Shown: in pieces, positions 45,705 through 52,804 of the stretch
Position numbering within the stretch: the stretch's first letter is position 1
How the letters are laid out: the number at the start of each line of letters is the position of its first letter
NCBI RefSeq assembly: GCF_014200675.1
Contig: NZ_JACHCI010000030.1
Coordinates: 1 to 52,804 of the forward strand
Reading direction: 5' to 3'
DNA length: 52,804 nt
From: Janthinobacterium saanense
GTDB taxonomy: Bacteria > Pseudomonadota > Gammaproteobacteria > Burkholderiales > Burkholderiaceae_D
Program-made: the position numbers and the translations under genes
The notes under the pieces: generated by a model
Seen by the model: the letters and a program-made list of their open reading frames with translations, nothing else
Database searches by the model: none
What the model was told of the DNA's origin: nothing

Positions 45705-47144
45705 TTAGTGAGCTTCCTTGTTACTGTTATTTGAACCAATCAAATGCTGCACGGCCCGTTCCATCCTCATGAAACGGGAGCCCTTGATTAATACTGTTGC
45801 ATCCGAGCGGCCAGCCAGATGCGCATCGAGCGCCGCCAGCAAACCGTCGAACTGTTCGAAATACTCCACGACCGTGCCCGAGTCCAGGCTTGCGCCGGCC
45901 TTGACCGCATTGACTGCATAGCGCGTCAAGCCGCCCGTCGCCAGCACATGTTCTATGCCTTTGGCGGCCGCGTAGGCGCCGATCTCTTCGTGGAACTGCT
46001 GCCCCTGCGTACCGACTTCGCCCATCTCGCCAAGTACCAGGATGCGTGGTGCGGCGCTGGCCGCCAATACATCGATGGCCGCCCGCACCGAATCCGGATT
46101 GGCGTTATACGTGTCATCGATGATGGTGGCGCCATTGGCCGCGCGTTTTTTCTGCAGGCGTCCCGCCACTGGCGCGAACGCTTCCAGGCCCTGCTTGATC
46201 TGTTCAAGGCTGATGCCGGCGCCGATGGCGCATGCCGCCGCCGCCAGCGCATTGCGCACATTGTGCTCGCCTGCCGCCTGCAGGGCGACGAAGAACTGGC
46301 GCACGCCGCCATCCTCGTCACGCACGCTGATGAACAAGTCGCTGCCAAAGTCTTCTGCTGCGCGATGCGTGCAGCTCACGTCCGCCTCTTTGACCAGGCC
46401 AAAGCTGATCACGCGGCGCGCGCCGGCCAGCGCGCGCCACAGCGGCGTAAATTCGTCGCCGTGCGGGAAGACCGCCACGCCGTCCACCGCCAAGGCTGAC
46501 AACGCGGCGCCATTCTCGCGCGCCACCGCTTCCACGGTATGCATGAATTCCTGGTGCTCACGCTGGGCGTTGTTCACCATCGCCAGGGTAGGCGCGGCAA
46601 TCGCTGCCAGGCGGCCGATTTCGCCGGCGTGGTTCATGCCCATTTCAATCACGGCCGCCTGGTGGCTGCCATCGAGGCGGAACAGGGTCAGCGGCACGCC
46701 GATTTCATTATTCAGATTACCGCGCGTGGCCAGGCGGCCTTCCTCGCCAAAGGCGGCCGCCAGGATAGAAGAAATCATCTCCTTGACGGTGGTCTTGCCA
46801 TTGCTGCCGGTGACGCCGATCACGGGCAGGCTGAAACGGCGGCGCCAGGCGTTGGCGATGCGGCCCAGCGCCACCAGCGTATCGGCCACCACGATGGCCG
46901 GCACTTTGCTGCTGTCCCAGCCCTCCGGCAAATGCTCGACCACCACTGCGGCCACGCCCTTGTCTGCGACTTGTGTCAAGAAATCGTGGGCGTCAAAACT
47001 CTCACCGCGCAGGGCAACAAACAGCGAACCGACAGGCGCGCTGCGGCTATCGGTCGACACGCCGGCAAACGCGCGGCCGGCATCGCCCGTCAGGCGGGCG
47101 CCGTCCAGCGATGGCAGCAATTCGGATAGGGTAGCGTGCATCAT
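45705..47144 (-). CDS. murF: UDP-N-acetylmuramoyl-tripeptide--D-alanyl-D-alanine ligase
   Basis: MurF joins D-Ala-D-Ala to the UDP-MurNAc-tripeptide. The product is 479 residues from the ATG at 47144, which overlaps the murE stop (TGATG) and has GAGGA seven bases upstream. A TTG one codon earlier is less likely. Motifs are the ATP loop VTGSNGKTTVKEM (about 113-125), NLNNEIGVPLTL, EMGMNHAGEI and DDTYNANPDSV. The C-terminal domain contains LVLGEMGEVG and LIKGSRFMRME. It is standard for the family. Confidence 0.96.
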   Translation of the reverse strand: MMHATLSELLPSLDGARLTGDAGRAFAGVSTDSRSAPVGSLFVALRGESFDAHDFLTQVADKGVAAVVVEHLPEGWDSSKVPAIVVADTLVALGRIANAWRRRFSLPVIGVTGSNGKTTVKEMISSILAAAFGEEGRLATRGNLNNEIGVPLTLFRLDGSHQAAVIEMGMNHAGEIGRLAAIAAPTLAMVNNAQREHQEFMHTVEAVARENGAALSALAVDGVAVFPHGDEFTPLWRALAGARRVISFGLVKEADVSCTHRAAEDFGSDLFISVRDEDGGVRQFFVALQAAGEHNVRNALAAAACAIGAGISLEQIKQGLEAFAPVAGRLQKKRAANGATIIDDTYNANPDSVRAAIDVLAASAAPRILVLGEMGEVGTQGQQFHEEIGAYAAAKGIEHVLATGGLTRYAVNAVKAGASLDSGTVVEYFEQFDGLLAALDAHLAGRSDATVLIKGSRFMRMERAVQHLIGSNNSNKEAH

Positions 47145-48670
47145 CAATTCGTCCTCATCATGGTCAGGCGCGCCGACAGGGCCAGCTGCGCATGGTCGGC
47201 ATCCGAGAACGGCAGTTTCTTGCCCTTGATTTCCTGGTACGGTTCATGGCCCTTGCCTGCCAACAGGATCACGTCCGGCTTGGCGGCATGCTTGATGGCC
47301 GACAGAATGGCGGCAGCGCGGTCTTCAATCGCTTGCGGCTGCGGGCCTTCGCTACGCATGCCGGCCACGATCTGGCTGATGATGGCGTGCGGGTCTTCGC
47401 TGCGCGGATTGTCGCTGGTGACCAGCACATGGTCGGCCAGCTGGGCAATGGCGCCCATTTGCGGACGCTTGCCCGGATCGCGGTCGCCGCCGCAGCCAAA
47501 CACGCACCACAACTCGCCACCGCGCTCCTGCGCTACTTGCCGCAAGGCTGCCAGTGTTTTTTCCAGTGCGTCGGGCGTATGGGCGTAGTCGATCACCACC
47601 GTCGGCGCTTCCTGACCGCCCACCTGCTGCATGCGGCCGGGGGCCGGCAGCAAGGATTCGATGCCGTCGATAGCCGCGCGCAAACCGGTGCCGTGCGCCA
47701 GCAAGGCGCCCAGCACGGCCAGTGCATTGCTGATATTGAAGTGGCCGATCAGCTGCGTCTTGACCAGCGCCACGCCCAGTGGGCATTCCAGGTGGAAGTC
47801 GGTGCCGGCGTTACGGCTGCGGAACTGGCTGGCGCGCAGTGTCAGCACGCCCGGCAGGTCCGGTACCAGCGCAGCGTCTTGCAGGGTGTAGCCAATCACG
47901 GGAATCTCGCCCGTCAGCTTGCCCGCCACGTGCCCCGCCAAACGCAAACCCATGGCGTCGTCGAGGTTGATCACGGCCGTCTTCAGGCCCGGCCAGTCGA
48001 ACAGCTTGACCTTGGCCGCCTCGTAGGCTGCCATGTCACCATGGTAGTCCAGGTGGTCGCGCGTCAGATTGGTAAACATCGCCACATCGAAATGCATGCC
48101 GGCCGCGCGCTGCTGGTCCAGGCCGATCGACGATACTTCAATCGCCACCGCCTGCGCGCCGGCGTCGCGCATGGCCGCCAGTTTGCGCGCCAGCAGCACG
48201 GCGTCTGGCGTGGTGTAGCCGGTCACGTCAAATTCGATTTCGCCGCGCGGCTTGCACAGGCCGACGCCCAGGGTGCCGATCACGGACGACGTCTCGCCCA
48301 GATGCGCGAGCGCCTGCGCCAGCCACAGTGCGCAGGAGGTTTTTCCATTCGTACCCGTCACGCCGGCGCTGAACATGGCGCTGTCGGGCATGCCGTACAC
48401 CGCATGCGCGATGGGGCCGGCCTGGGTTTTCAGGCCGGCCACGGCCAGTTGCGGCACGTCCCAGCTGGCATCCCAGGCAAAGCCGGCATCGTCATACACG
48501 ATGGCGGCCGCGCCCTGGGCGATGGCGGCTTGAATAAAATGCGTCGCGCCTGCATAGGCGAAAAACACGTCGCCGCGCTGTACGCGGCGCGAGTCGGATG
48601 TCAGCTGCCCCGAGGGCGCAGCTGCCTTGATCCACAAACTGATGTCTTGTATGGTCATGAGTGACTTCAC
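47144..48670 (-). CDS. murE: UDP-MurNAc-L-alanyl-D-glutamate--2,6-diaminopimelate ligase
   Basis: MurE adds meso-diaminopimelate to the growing peptide. The 508-residue protein has an N-terminal domain with TSDSRRVQRGDVFFAYAG, the ATP loop VTGTNGKTSCAL (104-115), and VSSIGLDQQRAAG. The DNPRSEDP motif marks the meso-DAP-specific enzymes and shows the peptidoglycan type. The start is a GTG at 48670, with GGAGG four bases upstream and a 4-bp overlap with ftsI. The ATG four codons later (48658) has no nearby ribosome binding site. Confidence 0.96.
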   Translation of the reverse strand: MKSLMTIQDISLWIKAAAPSGQLTSDSRRVQRGDVFFAYAGATHFIQAAIAQGAAAIVYDDAGFAWDASWDVPQLAVAGLKTQAGPIAHAVYGMPDSAMFSAGVTGTNGKTSCALWLAQALAHLGETSSVIGTLGVGLCKPRGEIEFDVTGYTTPDAVLLARKLAAMRDAGAQAVAIEVSSIGLDQQRAAGMHFDVAMFTNLTRDHLDYHGDMAAYEAAKVKLFDWPGLKTAVINLDDAMGLRLAGHVAGKLTGEIPVIGYTLQDAALVPDLPGVLTLRASQFRSRNAGTDFHLECPLGVALVKTQLIGHFNISNALAVLGALLAHGTGLRAAIDGIESLLPAPGRMQQVGGQEAPTVVIDYAHTPDALEKTLAALRQVAQERGGELWCVFGCGGDRDPGKRPQMGAIAQLADHVLVTSDNPRSEDPHAIISQIVAGMRSEGPQPQAIEDRAAAILSAIKHAAKPDVILLAGKGHEPYQEIKGKKLPFSDADHAQLALSARLTMMRTN

Positions 48671-50445
48671 ATGGCCTCCGGACCGCCATTGGCGGGGACC
48701 ACGATTTCGGTAACGGAAGAATCGGGCGGCACGTTCGCTGCGCGCAGCGCGTTGGTCGCAATCGCCGCGAACGCAGGGGCGGCAACCTGGCCGCCGTAAT
48801 GGTAAAGGCCCGTCGGTTCATCGATCATCACCGCAATGATGAAGCGCGGCGCCGACAATGGCGCCAGACCAACGAAGGAACCGATATATTTGCGCGGCAT
48901 CGCGTACTTGCCGTTTTCAACCTTGTAAGCTGTCCCCGTCTTGCCGCCCACGCGGTAGCCGGCGACCTGCGCCCGCTTGGCCGAACCATGCGGGCCCGAC
49001 ACCACCAGTTCGAGCATGGCGCGCATGTCGGCGGCGGTTTGCGGCTTGATGATTTGCTGGCCTACCGGCGCTTCGGTGACCTTCTGGAACGACAGCGGAA
49101 TCGTGTCGCCATTACGCGCAAACATCATGTAGGCGCGTGCCAGCTGGATCAGCGAGACCGAGATGCCGTTACCGTAGCTCATGGTCGCCTGTTCCACCGG
49201 ACGCCACGATTTATACGGACGCACGCGGCCTGCCACGGCGCCGGGGAAACCCCATTTCGGCTGCTGGCCGAAGCCCACCTTGGTAAACATTTCCCACATA
49301 TCTTGCGCCGGCATGCTCAGCGCGATCTTCGAAGCGCCGATATTGGACGACATTTCAATCACTTCCGAGGCGCTGATGACGCCATGCGCCGAGGTGTCGG
49401 TAATGGTGCGGTCGGCAATCGTGTAACGGCCCTTGCCCGTGTCGATCAGGGTGGTCGGCTTGATACGGCCCTCGTCGAGCGCCAGCGCCACCGTGAACGG
49501 CTTCAGGGTCGAACCCGGCTCGAAGGTATCGGTCATCACGCGGTTACGCAATTGCTGGCCGGTCAGGGTGCGCCTGTCATTCGGGTCGTAGCTGGGGTAG
49601 TTGGCCAGAGCCAGCACTTCGCCCGTATGCACGTCCAGCACCACGGCGCCGCCCGCCTTGGCGTTGAATTTTTGTACCGCTTCTTTCAGCTGCGTGTAGG
49701 CGATGTACTGTATCTTGCTGTCGACCGACAGGGTCAGGTCCTTGCCATCGTGCGGTTCGTGGATAAAACCGATGTCTTCGACGATATGGCCCAGGCGGTC
49801 CTTGATCACGCGGCGGCTGCCATCGCTGCCCGCCAGGGTTTTCTGCTGCGCCAGTTCCATGCTTTCCTGGCCCACGTCTTCCACATTGGTGAAGCCGACC
49901 AGATGGGTCATGACTTCGCCCTGCGGATAATAGCGCTTGTATTCCTTGCGCTCGTCGATACCGCCGATGCGCAGTTTGGCGATCTTGTCGGCCACGTCCA
50001 TCTCGACCTGGCGCTTCAGGTACACAAAGCTGCGGTCGGAATCTAGCTTCTTGCGCAATTCCGTGACGTTCATTTCCAGCAAGGCAGCGAGCGCATTGAT
50101 TTTTTCAGGTGGCGCCTGCAGCACATCCTCAGGAATCGCCCAGATGGCTTTTACCGGCACGGACGACGCCAGTACCTGGCCATTGCGGTCGGTGATCTTG
50201 CCGCGCGTGGCCGGCAAATCGAGGGTGCGCTCATAGCGGGCGGCGCCCTGCTTTTGCAGGAACTGCGTCGATACGCCCTGCAGCCACATGGCGCGCGCGC
50301 CCAGGCCGACGAAGGAGAAGAACAGCAGGAACAGCACGACGCGCGAACGCCATACGGGCAGGCGTACCGCCAGTACAGGGTTCTTCGAGAATGGCACGCC
50401 TTTCGACGCTGCCACCCGGCCGTTGCTGTTACCACCCAACTTCAT
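48667..50445 (-). CDS. ftsI: Peptidoglycan D,D-transpeptidase FtsI (PBP3)
   Basis: FtsI crosslinks septal peptidoglycan. The 592-residue class B penicillin-binding protein has one N-terminal membrane helix (VVLFLLFFSFVGLGARAMWL, about 36-55) and a dimerisation/pedestal domain with RGKITDRNGQVLASSVPVKA. The transpeptidase motifs are STLK (Ser312, Lys315), SSN (366-368) and KTGT (502-505). It overlaps ftsL by one base and murE by 4 bp. Length and motifs are ordinary. Confidence 0.97.
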   Translation of the reverse strand: MKLGGNSNGRVAASKGVPFSKNPVLAVRLPVWRSRVVLFLLFFSFVGLGARAMWLQGVSTQFLQKQGAARYERTLDLPATRGKITDRNGQVLASSVPVKAIWAIPEDVLQAPPEKINALAALLEMNVTELRKKLDSDRSFVYLKRQVEMDVADKIAKLRIGGIDERKEYKRYYPQGEVMTHLVGFTNVEDVGQESMELAQQKTLAGSDGSRRVIKDRLGHIVEDIGFIHEPHDGKDLTLSVDSKIQYIAYTQLKEAVQKFNAKAGGAVVLDVHTGEVLALANYPSYDPNDRRTLTGQQLRNRVMTDTFEPGSTLKPFTVALALDEGRIKPTTLIDTGKGRYTIADRTITDTSAHGVISASEVIEMSSNIGASKIALSMPAQDMWEMFTKVGFGQQPKWGFPGAVAGRVRPYKSWRPVEQATMSYGNGISVSLIQLARAYMMFARNGDTIPLSFQKVTEAPVGQQIIKPQTAADMRAMLELVVSGPHGSAKRAQVAGYRVGGKTGTAYKVENGKYAMPRKYIGSFVGLAPLSAPRFIIAVMIDEPTGLYHYGGQVAAPAFAAIATNALRAANVPPDSSVTEIVVPANGGPEAM

Positions 50446-50714
50446 TACTCGCCCTCCGTCAGATATTGCGTGCGCGACGCCGTCAGCGGCGTCATGCTCA
50501 GGTCGCGCCGTGCAATCGCTTCGATACGTTCATGCTTGCCCAAGGTGGACTGGTCCAGCTGCAGCTGCGCCCAGTCGATGTCAAGCTGGCGCGACAACTG
50601 CTGCGCGCGGTCCAGGTCGATCAGCAAATGGCGCGACTGGTACTGCGCATTCACATGCGACAGGCCGCATACGACCAGCAGGGCCGACAGCACGACGCAC
50701 AGCTTGCCAGTCAT
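50445..50714 (-). CDS. ftsL: Cell division protein FtsL
   Basis: An 89-residue bitopic membrane protein. It has a short N-terminus, one helix (LCVVLSALLVVCGLSHVNA, about 5-23) and a periplasmic heptad-like segment (LLIDLDRAQQLSRQLDIDWAQLQLDQSTL) that would form a coiled coil with FtsB. Its place between rsmH (4-bp overlap) and ftsI (1-bp overlap) is the normal one and supports the assignment, since the sequence itself is poorly conserved. Confidence 0.92.
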   Translation of the reverse strand: MTGKLCVVLSALLVVCGLSHVNAQYQSRHLLIDLDRAQQLSRQLDIDWAQLQLDQSTLGKHERIEAIARRDLSMTPLTASRTQYLTEGE

Positions 50715-51688
50715 CGCGCGCCATCCTTGGCAGCTGCGGCCAGCGGCAATCGCTGCGCCACGCGCATCACGGCCGAACGCGAACGCGGATTGGCTTCAAT
50801 CTCGGCGCCGGACGGCTTCATCTTCGAAATCAGCTTCATTTCAGGCTGCGGCAAGTCCACTGCGCGGATCGGCAGGCGGCGGTCAGGCTGCTCCACGTTC
50901 GCCTTCGAGGCGAAAAAGCGCTTGACCATGCGGTCTTCCAGCGAGTGAAAGCTGATCACGGCCATGCGCGCGCCGGGCGCCAGGCTGGCATACGCCTGGT
51001 TCAAGCCGATCTCGAGATCCTCGAGCTCTTTGTTAATGAAAATGCGTATGGCCTGAAAGGTGCGGGTAGCGGGGTCCTTACCCTTCTCGCGGGTCTTGAC
51101 GGCGCCTGCCACGATGCTGGCAAGCTGTCGTGTGCTTGAAATTGGCTGGACTGCCCGGCCAGCAACAATCGCCTTTGCAATCTGAAAAGCAAACCGTTCT
51201 TCCCCATAATCGCGTATCACCTTTTCTAAATTCTGCTCGGTTTCCACGGCCAGCCACTCGGCTGCGGAAATGCCGCGCGTGGTATCCATGCGCATGTCCA
51301 GCGGTCCGTCGTTGCGGAAGCTGAAACCGCGCGCCGCATCGTCGACCTGCGGCGAAGAGATGCCCAGGTCGAGCAGGATGCCGTCCACCTGCTGCACGCC
51401 ATGCGCGGCCAGGCTGGCCGTCATGGTGGCAAAGCTGTCATGGACGATTTCAAAACGCGGGTCGGCTATCTGTTCGGCGGTGGCGATGGCTTGCAAGTCC
51501 TTGTCGAAGCCGATCAGGCGTGCGTCGCTGGCCAGACGCGACAGGATCAAGCGGCTGTGGCCACCGCGGCCAAACGTGCCATCGACATAAATGCCGTGCG
51601 CGCGGTCGCCCGACAGGTCGAGCGCATCGACCGCTTCATCGAGCAGCACCGTGCGATGCTGAAATTCCGGCACCGTGAGTAGTGTCAT
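50711..51688 (-). CDS. rsmH: 16S rRNA (cytosine1402-N4)-methyltransferase RsmH
   Basis: RsmH (MraW) methylates N4 of C1402 in the decoding centre of 16S rRNA. The 325-residue protein has HRTVLLDEAVDAL, the SAM motif YVDGTFGRGGHSRLIL (about 30-45) and GILLDLGISSPQVDDAARGFSFRNDGPLDMRMD. It also has RAIRIFINKELEDLE and AVISFHSLEDRMVKRFF. It lies 9 bp after mraZ and overlaps ftsL by 4 bp. Confidence 0.97.
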   Translation of the reverse strand: MTLLTVPEFQHRTVLLDEAVDALDLSGDRAHGIYVDGTFGRGGHSRLILSRLASDARLIGFDKDLQAIATAEQIADPRFEIVHDSFATMTASLAAHGVQQVDGILLDLGISSPQVDDAARGFSFRNDGPLDMRMDTTRGISAAEWLAVETEQNLEKVIRDYGEERFAFQIAKAIVAGRAVQPISSTRQLASIVAGAVKTREKGKDPATRTFQAIRIFINKELEDLEIGLNQAYASLAPGARMAVISFHSLEDRMVKRFFASKANVEQPDRRLPIRAVDLPQPEMKLISKMKPSGAEIEANPRSRSAVMRVAQRLPLAAAAKDGAR

Positions 51689-51697
51689 TACGGAGCC

Positions 51698-52126
51698 TTA
51701 GAAAGAAAAATTGGAAAGTACATCGGGTGTGCCGCCGGCGATGGCCTGCTGTTCTTGCTCGGCCAGTCGGGCGGCGTCCCATATTTCAAAGTGGCTGCCC
51801 ATGCCCATCATCATCACTTCGCGCGACAAGCCTACGGCGTTGCGCAATTCAGGCGAGATCAGCACGCGGCCAGCCGAGTCCAGCTCGACGTCAACGGCGT
51901 TGCCAAGGAAGATGCGCTGCCAGGCGCGCGCCGACATGGGCCAGGCGGCGATTTGCTGGCGGTGGCTTTCCCACACGGGACGGGGGAAAAACAGCAGGCA
52001 GCCATCGGGGTGTTTGGTCAGGGTCAGACGGCCTTCGCATTGTATCGACAGCGCGTCACGGTGCTTGGCGGGGATAGACATCCTGCCTTTGGCATCGAGA
52101 TTGATTGCGGACGCGCCTTGAAACAC
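51698..52126 (-). CDS. mraZ: Transcriptional regulator MraZ
   Basis: MraZ is an AbrB-fold DNA-binding protein that represses its own dcw promoter in E. coli. From the GTG at 52126 the product is 142 residues: MFQGASAINLDAKGRMSIPAKHRDAL (first SpoVT-AbrB repeat), then NAVDVELDSAGRVLISPELRNAVGLSREV (second repeat). GTG is chosen because it gives the family's exact N-terminus (MFQGA); the frame continues 25 codons upstream without similarity. It heads the dcw cluster, 60 bp downstream of an array of MraZ-type repeats. Confidence 0.96.
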   Translation of the reverse strand: MFQGASAINLDAKGRMSIPAKHRDALSIQCEGRLTLTKHPDGCLLFFPRPVWESHRQQIAAWPMSARAWQRIFLGNAVDVELDSAGRVLISPELRNAVGLSREVMMMGMGSHFEIWDAARLAEQEQQAIAGGTPDVLSNFSF

Positions 52127-52185
52127 GGAAGACCTTTTTGAGCTTGGTTTGCGACACCGTCGTATCGCGCTGCAGAGGGAAAAAT

Positions 52186-52220
52186 TCCCACAAAAACACA
52201 CTTTTTCACACAGTTGCCCA
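52186..52220 (-). promoter_or_regulatory. MraZ-binding repeat array (four 10-bp-phased pentamers)
   Basis: Read on the - strand, four pentamers occur at exact 10-bp steps with 5-bp spacers: TGGGC (52220-52216), TGTGA (52210-52206), TGTGT (52200-52196) and TGGGA (52190-52186). The E. coli and Mycoplasma MraZ sites are direct TGGGN-type repeats separated by 5 bp. The array begins at the predicted -10 region and covers the start of transcription, 60 bp before mraZ. The outer repeats match TGGGN; the inner two are degenerate. Confidence 0.75.
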
Positions 52221-52248
52221 CTTTAGAGTAAGCAAAGATAGTGGTCAA
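52220..52248 (-). promoter_or_regulatory. Promoter of the mraZ-dcw cluster
   Basis: On the - strand TTGACC (52248-52243) is followed by a 17-bp spacer and a -10-like TAAAGT (52225-52220). The start of transcription would fall about 52213, within the MraZ repeats. The -35 matches the consensus in five of six positions; the -10 is weaker. Confidence 0.6.
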
Positions 52249-52710
52249 GCGGTTTCCGATTGGCAAAACAGGAATTTTGTTAATGAAATTAAGGACTTAG
52301 CGCATATCGTTGAAGGAGTCTCAAATAAAAATATATCGATAAATTAGATACTTATGGAAGATACTGAATGTGCTACCTCATCTGCACACATGTGTTTTCC
52401 TACTATAAAGATCGAAAAAAGCGAAATCAAAAAATTGAAATTTTTACAGTTAGTTGATACATGACAATATTTTCCAGATTCGGGCACAAGCGTAAATCCA
52501 GCACCGAAAAGTCATGATTAACAGATAATTTTTCAGCCACTTCCACTCACAGCCCAGTCATTCTCCGGGCTGGACGCAGTGCTGGAAATTTATTTTGCAT
52601 TGCAGCAATTAATTAAATATTAGAAACTTTAACCTATTATCCATTTTAGTTGTCTATACAACTTATTTGTAAATGGTGTTTATTTGAAAATAAAAAAAGC
52701 CCCATTGCGG
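52249..52710. other. AT-rich intergenic region without a recognised gene
   Basis: About 460 bases, clearly more AT-rich than the rest of the window, with no open frame that resembles a protein. It contains a CAGCCC / GGGCTG hairpin (52550-52572) without a T run and A/T-rich runs around 52600-52700. It could hold a small RNA or be a remnant beside a mobile element, but nothing specific can be supported. Confidence 0.5.
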
Positions 52711-52740
52711 TAATGCCGTTCAGTTAAGACTGAACGGCAT
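52711..52740 (+). mobile_element. Probable left inverted repeat of an IS4-family insertion sequence
   Basis: TAATGCCGTTCAGTTAAG (52711-52728) differs by one base from the terminal repeat of E. coli IS4 as remembered (TAATGCCGATCAGTTAAG). It continues into ACTGAACGGCAT, which folds back on it to make a 12-bp hairpin followed by T's (52741-52744), so the end also acts as a possible intrinsic terminator against incoming transcripts. The element body would extend to the right beyond the window. The last 60 bases fit an untranslated leader. No transposase residues are visible. Confidence 0.5.
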
Positions 52741-52804
52741 TTTTATTTGGGTCTTGTAAACGGCAAGTTCAGCTGTTAACCTGCCGAGCATGCTCGATGA
52801 CCCT

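Overview
The window looks like a chromosomal segment of a betaproteobacterium of the Oxalobacteraceae (Janthinobacterium or a close relative). This is inferred from the moderately high GC content, the protein sequences, and the gene order: pilC-pilD-coaE-zapD-yacG, mutT-ATPase-argJ-secA, dciA and lpxC, and a full dcw (division and cell wall) cluster. No rRNA or tRNA gene was recognised. Nearly all of the window is coding.

1-12413: a two-part cobalamin locus on the + strand. cobT-cobS-cobC (nucleotide loop assembly) comes first. A cobalamin riboswitch follows and leads into a TonB-dependent B12 receptor (btuB) that ends at a strong terminator. Then comes a tightly overlapping run btuC-btuD-cobO-cobU-cbiB-cobD-btuF-cobQ. 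Together these import corrinoids, adenosylate them, attach the aminopropanol arm and lower ligand, and finish the coenzyme. No corrin-ring genes are present.

12470-18750: a DHA2-type MFS exporter, then pilC, a HigB/HigA-like toxin-antitoxin pair, pilD, coaE, zapD and yacG. The TA pair sits between two type IV pilus genes that are usually neighbours, and no pilB is present next to pilC.

18753-24177: a - strand iron cell-surface-signalling cassette (Fur box, FecI-like sigma factor, FecR-like regulator, STN-containing TonB receptor, PepSY membrane protein). It lies between yacG and mutT and looks like an insertion into housekeeping synteny.

24178-34561: mutT, a DUF815 ATPase and argJ form an operon downstream of secA (all -). 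dciA is divergent from secA, and lpxC is convergent with dciA. An accessory block (EamA transporter, XRE regulator, divergent methyltransferase) follows, then a peroxiredoxin.

34724-52248: the complete dcw cluster on the - strand, transcribed mraZ-rsmH-ftsL-ftsI-murE-murF-mraY-murD-ftsW-murG-murC-ddlB-ftsQ-ftsA-ftsZ. Most junctions overlap or nearly touch. It begins at a promoter carrying four 10-bp-phased MraZ-type repeats and ends at a strong terminator.

52249-52804: AT-rich sequence without a gene, ending in what appears to be the left inverted repeat of an IS4-family element whose body would lie beyond the window. The most notable points are the accessory insertions into conserved gene order, the MraZ repeat array, the Fur box, a possible CTG start on the EamA gene and the IS end.
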